Source of the DNA: Polaribacter filamentus
Lineage (GTDB): Bacteria > Bacteroidota > Bacteroidia > Flavobacteriales > Flavobacteriaceae
NCBI RefSeq assembly: GCF_002943715.1
Contig: NZ_MQUA01000013.1
Location: 186,001 to 250,000 of the forward strand
Length of the DNA: 64,000 nucleotides
Direction: 5' to 3'
Shown here: in pieces, positions 61,411 to 64,000 of the stretch
Position numbering within the stretch: position 1 is the stretch's first letter
How the letters are laid out: every line of letters begins with the position of its first letter
Position numbers and translations under genes: made by a program
The notes under the pieces: generated by a model
What the model saw: only the letters and a program-made list of their open reading frames with translations
What the model was told of the DNA's origin: nothing
Database searches by the model: none

Positions 61411-62478
61411 ATGGGAGGTATAATTACAGGAACAGGAAGTGCAATGCCACGTCAGATTATAAAAAATGACTATTTTTCTAAAAACATTTTTTATACTAAA
61501 GAGGGTACAAAAAACCCAAAAAAAGGAACAGAAGTTATTAAAAAGTTAGAAGAAATTTCTGGTATTAAAGAAAGGCGCTTTATAGGTGAAGAAGAACAAT
61601 CTGTAGATATTCTTTTTGATGCTAGTAAAAAGGCACTAGAAAATTCGGGTATTGATAAAAATGAATTAGACGCTATTATAGTTGCTCATAATTCTGGAAA
61701 TATGCTTCCAAATAAGGACGGAGTTTTTCATACCGTACCAAACCTAGCAGCTGTTTTAAAAAATGAATTAAAAATTACAAATTATCAATGTATCGCGTAT
61801 GATATTTTATTTGGATGTCCTGGTTGGTTACAAGGAGTAATTCAAGCAAACCGATTAATTGCTTGCGGAGAAGCAAAGCATGTATTGGTTGCTGGTTTAG
61901 AAGTAGCGTCTAGACTATTAGATCCGCATAATTTAGACTCTTTGCTGATGGCAGATGGTTGTGGAGCTACAATTATTTCTGCATCTGATTCAAGAAATAT
62001 TGGAATTTTGGCATACGCTTCGTTTTCTCATACAGAAAACGACCTACATAATATTACTATGGGAAGTTCATTGAATAAAGAGATTCCTGGAGATTGTTAT
62101 TTTAAGATGGATGGTAAAAAAGTATATAAATATGCTACAACTTGGTTACCACAAGTAATTAAAAAAGCGATGGATAAAGTGAGTATCAATCCAAAAGATG
62201 TTGATTATTTTTTCTTTCATCAAGCCAATGGAAAAATGTTAAAAGTAATTGCGAGCAACTTAATGAAATTGTATGATATTGATGATGAAAACTATGCAAG
62301 TAAGATTCCAATGAGTATTGAGTTTTTAGGAAATACATCTGTAGCAACTATTCCTACATTGTTCGATTTGGTCAATAAAAACAAAATGGAAGGCTTTGAA
62401 TTAGCAAAAAACCAAACCTATGTATTTGCTTCAGTTGGTGCAGGAATGCATTGTAATGCAGTTGTTTATAGAAGTTAA
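61411..62478 (+). CDS. KAS III (FabH)-like 3-oxoacyl synthase
   Basis: The 355-residue thiolase-fold enzyme has an intact Cys-His-Asn triad: Cys136 (FGCPGWLQG), His270 (FFFHQANGKML) and Asn308 (FLGNTSVATIP). It condenses an acyl-CoA or acyl-ACP starter with a malonyl or acyl unit. It lacks the strict FabH pattern at the N-terminus and could be an OleA-like or special-purpose enzyme; the pocket cannot be predicted. In this cluster it may extend or condense the imported lipid's acyl chain, or act in synthesis instead of breakdown. Confidence 0.88.
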   Translation: MGGIITGTGSAMPRQIIKNDYFSKNIFYTKEGTKNPKKGTEVIKKLEEISGIKERRFIGEEEQSVDILFDASKKALENSGIDKNELDAIIVAHNSGNMLPNKDGVFHTVPNLAAVLKNELKITNYQCIAYDILFGCPGWLQGVIQANRLIACGEAKHVLVAGLEVASRLLDPHNLDSLLMADGCGATIISASDSRNIGILAYASFSHTENDLHNITMGSSLNKEIPGDCYFKMDGKKVYKYATTWLPQVIKKAMDKVSINPKDVDYFFFHQANGKMLKVIASNLMKLYDIDDENYASKIPMSIEFLGNTSVATIPTLFDLVNKNKMEGFELAKNQTYVFASVGAGMHCNAVVYRS

Positions 62479-62492
62479 TACATTCGTATTTT

Positions 62493-62696
62493 ATGATAAT
62501 AAACCCAAAAAATATTCTTTTATTTCTGTTTTTGGGAATATTCGGAAGTGTAACATATTCACAAAATTCTGAGATAAAACCAAATATTGTACTCATTTTA
62601 GTAGACGATGCAGCTTTGATGGATTTTGGCGCTTATAATAAGAGTAGCTTTATTAAAAGTTTTATAAGATTAGTTTCTAATTGTATTTGTATTTAA
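62493..62696 (+). pseudogene. sulfatase N-terminal stub
   Basis: The open frame has a signal peptide (ILLFLFLGIFGSVTYSQ) and the start of an arylsulfatase domain (KPNIVLILVDDAALMDFGAYN), the metal-binding Asp-Asp included. Homology stops after GAYN; the following codons lead to a stop at 62696 inside the end of the S9 gene on the other strand. The Cys/Ser sulfatase motif (C/S-x-P-x-R) is missing. It is a deletion junction at the end of the lipid cluster. Confidence 0.8.
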
Positions 62697-64000
62697 ATTA
62701 ATTGTTTTCTTATTCTTTACATATTTTTCTAACCATTGATCTTGTTCCCACAGCATATGCAAAATAGATTCTTTTGCTGCATAACCATGACTTTCTTTTG
62801 GAAGCATTACTAATCTAACGGTTGCACCTAATCCTTTTAGCGCATTAAAATATCGTTCACTTTGTAAAGGGTATGTTCCAGAATTATTATCTGCAACTCC
62901 GTGAATCAATAATAAAGGGGTTTTCATTTTATCAGCATGCATAAAAGGTGACATATCGTAATATACATTTGGAGCTTCCCAATAACTTCGTTCCTCACTT
63001 TGAAAACCAAACGGGGTTAAAGTTCTGTTATAGGCGCCACTTCTTGCAATACCAGCGGCAAAAAGATTAGAGTGAGATAGTAAATTAGCAGTCATAAATG
63101 CGCCATAACTATGGCCGCCAACGGCAACTCTGTTTCTGTCTATAAACCCTAAATTATCCACAGCATCAATTGCTGCTTTCGCATTACCTACTAATTGAGT
63201 CCGAAATTTATCATTAGGTTCATTAGATCCTTCGCCAACAATAGGGAAAGCTGCGTCATCTAAAACTACATAGCCTTTGGTAATCCAATATATTGGAGAA
63301 CCGGAGTATGGATACACAAATTTGTTAGGGTTTGCTGTACTCTGCGATGCGCTTGCTTTATTCTTGAACTCTCTGGGATATGCCCATAAAATCATAGGAT
63401 ATTTTTTACCTTCTTCATAGTTAAGAGGTAAATATAATGTGCCCTCTAAATCTAAACCATCATCACGTTTATAACTAATAACACGTTTATTTACGTTTTC
63501 TAAACTTTTAAATGGATTTTGAAAAGCGGTAATCGCTGTTATACTTTTCTTTTTTAAATTTCGAATATAGTAATTTGGATATGCTGTTTGAGATTGAATT
63601 TCAACCAATATTTCACCTTCTTTCATGTCAATTGCTGAAATCAAACTTTCAAGTTTATCAGTAAACTCAGACTCATATAAACGTTTCTTTTTATTTGTTT
63701 TTACATCATATTCGTCAACAAATGGAAATTGGCCTTTTTTAGAGAAGCCATCACCCATTAAAAACAACTTGTTATCTTGAATATCGAGTGTTTTGATACC
63801 AAACTCATTTTTAGACACAACAAAATTTCCAGGATCGCTGTAAATATCTTGGTAACTTCTGTCTGAAATTACCTTAGTTTTACTATTAATATCCGAAGGA
63901 TTAAATAAATAAGTTTTGGTATTTCTGGTATTCCACCATCTATCATTAGCAATCGCGATATTGTCATTTCCCCATTGTATGCCTGCGAAACGTTGTTGAG
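62670..64000 (-). CDS. S9-family prolyl-oligopeptidase-type serine peptidase (5' end beyond window)
   Basis: The minus-strand frame is open to the window edge, with about 443 residues visible. The first stretch (FAGIQWGNDNIAIANDRWWN) belongs to the N-terminal beta-propeller; the GTG at 63818 is not the true start. The catalytic domain has the nucleophile in GGHSYGAFMTANLL, Asp in HGVADNNSG and His in KESHGYAAK. It is an exported or cytoplasmic oligopeptidase; the N-terminus needed to tell is missing. It is convergent with the sulfatase stub, overlapping it by 27 bases. Confidence 0.87.
   Translation of the reverse strand, partial: QQRFAGIQWGNDNIAIANDRWWNTRNTKTYLFNPSDINSKTKVISDRSYQDIYSDPGNFVVSKNEFGIKTLDIQDNKLFLMGDGFSKKGQFPFVDEYDVKTNKKKRLYESEFTDKLESLISAIDMKEGEILVEIQSQTAYPNYYIRNLKKKSITAITAFQNPFKSLENVNKRVISYKRDDGLDLEGTLYLPLNYEEGKKYPMILWAYPREFKNKASASQSTANPNKFVYPYSGSPIYWITKGYVVLDDAAFPIVGEGSNEPNDKFRTQLVGNAKAAIDAVDNLGFIDRNRVAVGGHSYGAFMTANLLSHSNLFAAGIARSGAYNRTLTPFGFQSEERSYWEAPNVYYDMSPFMHADKMKTPLLLIHGVADNNSGTYPLQSERYFNALKGLGATVRLVMLPKESHGYAAKESILHMLWEQDQWLEKYVKNKKTINLNTNTIRN

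Overview
The window looks like chromosomal DNA of a marine Flavobacteriaceae bacterium, most like Polaribacter or Tenacibaculum. The DNA is very AT-rich. Several genes carry Bacteroidetes-type promoters (TTG then TAnnTTTG). The gene families are typical of the group: a small two-PASTA membrane protein, DUF6428 and DUF6249 proteins, a Bacteroidetes HU-like protein, the rsfS-ftsH-LUD-cdsA-psd-ACBP block, and a TonB receptor with a carboxypeptidase-like regulatory domain. The genus is an inference; no rRNA or tRNA gene was seen.

Layout. 1-2.2 kb: end of a small helical protein, an outer-membrane barrel protein, and a decayed ars-type operon (broken ArsR, DUF6428 protein). 2.2-9.6 kb: rluD-like, PASTA protein and D-Ala-D-Ala ligase, coaD, a frameshifted M14 carboxypeptidase, a PNPOx-like lipoprotein and a lactonase-type propeller. 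9.9-12.6 kb: a two-subunit molybdenum hydroxylase (IorA/IorB type). 12.6-18.2 kb: an accessory module with an HU-like protein, a NUDIX hydrolase and a large PLD-nuclease/SF2-helicase/DUF3427 protein that ends in a LexA/UmuD-like S24 domain. The helicase gene has a poly-A frameshift and is cut by an IS982-family element. 18.2-31.9 kb: SulP transporter, divergent NUDIX/pyrE, birA, rsfS-ftsH-LUD-cdsA-psd-ACBP, remnants of YceI and XdhA genes, a TIGR01777 epimerase, and a VWA/MoxR-type pair. 32-46.6 kb: M28 peptidase, an ECF sigma circuit with mirrored promoters, DUF885, GNAT, DEAD-box helicase, an amidohydrolase pseudogene, htpG and a Crp/Fnr regulator. 46.6-47.6 kb: a second, apparently identical IS982 copy.

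47.6-62.7 kb holds the most distinctive gene set, all on the plus strand: alpha/beta hydrolase, alkylglycerol-monooxygenase-like membrane hydroxylase, alkylsulfatase-type MBL protein, TonB receptor, GMC oxidoreductase with a ferredoxin-like cysteine motif, DUF1254/DUF1214 lipoprotein, acyl-CoA ligase, class-3-like (fatty) aldehyde dehydrogenase, a second di-iron hydroxylase, a KAS III-like condensing enzyme and a sulfatase stub. I infer an uptake and oxidation pathway for an exogenous, perhaps sulfated or ether-linked, lipid. Several members are broken, so in this strain it appears to be decaying. An S9 peptidase on the minus strand runs off the right edge.

Two kinds of damage recur. Some are single-base indels in homopolymers (ddl, M14, helicase, MBL), which could be sequencing errors. 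Others are nonsense substitutions (ArsR, DUF1214, amidohydrolase, probably the ligase) and deletion junctions (YceI/XdhA, sulfatase), which look like real gene decay.
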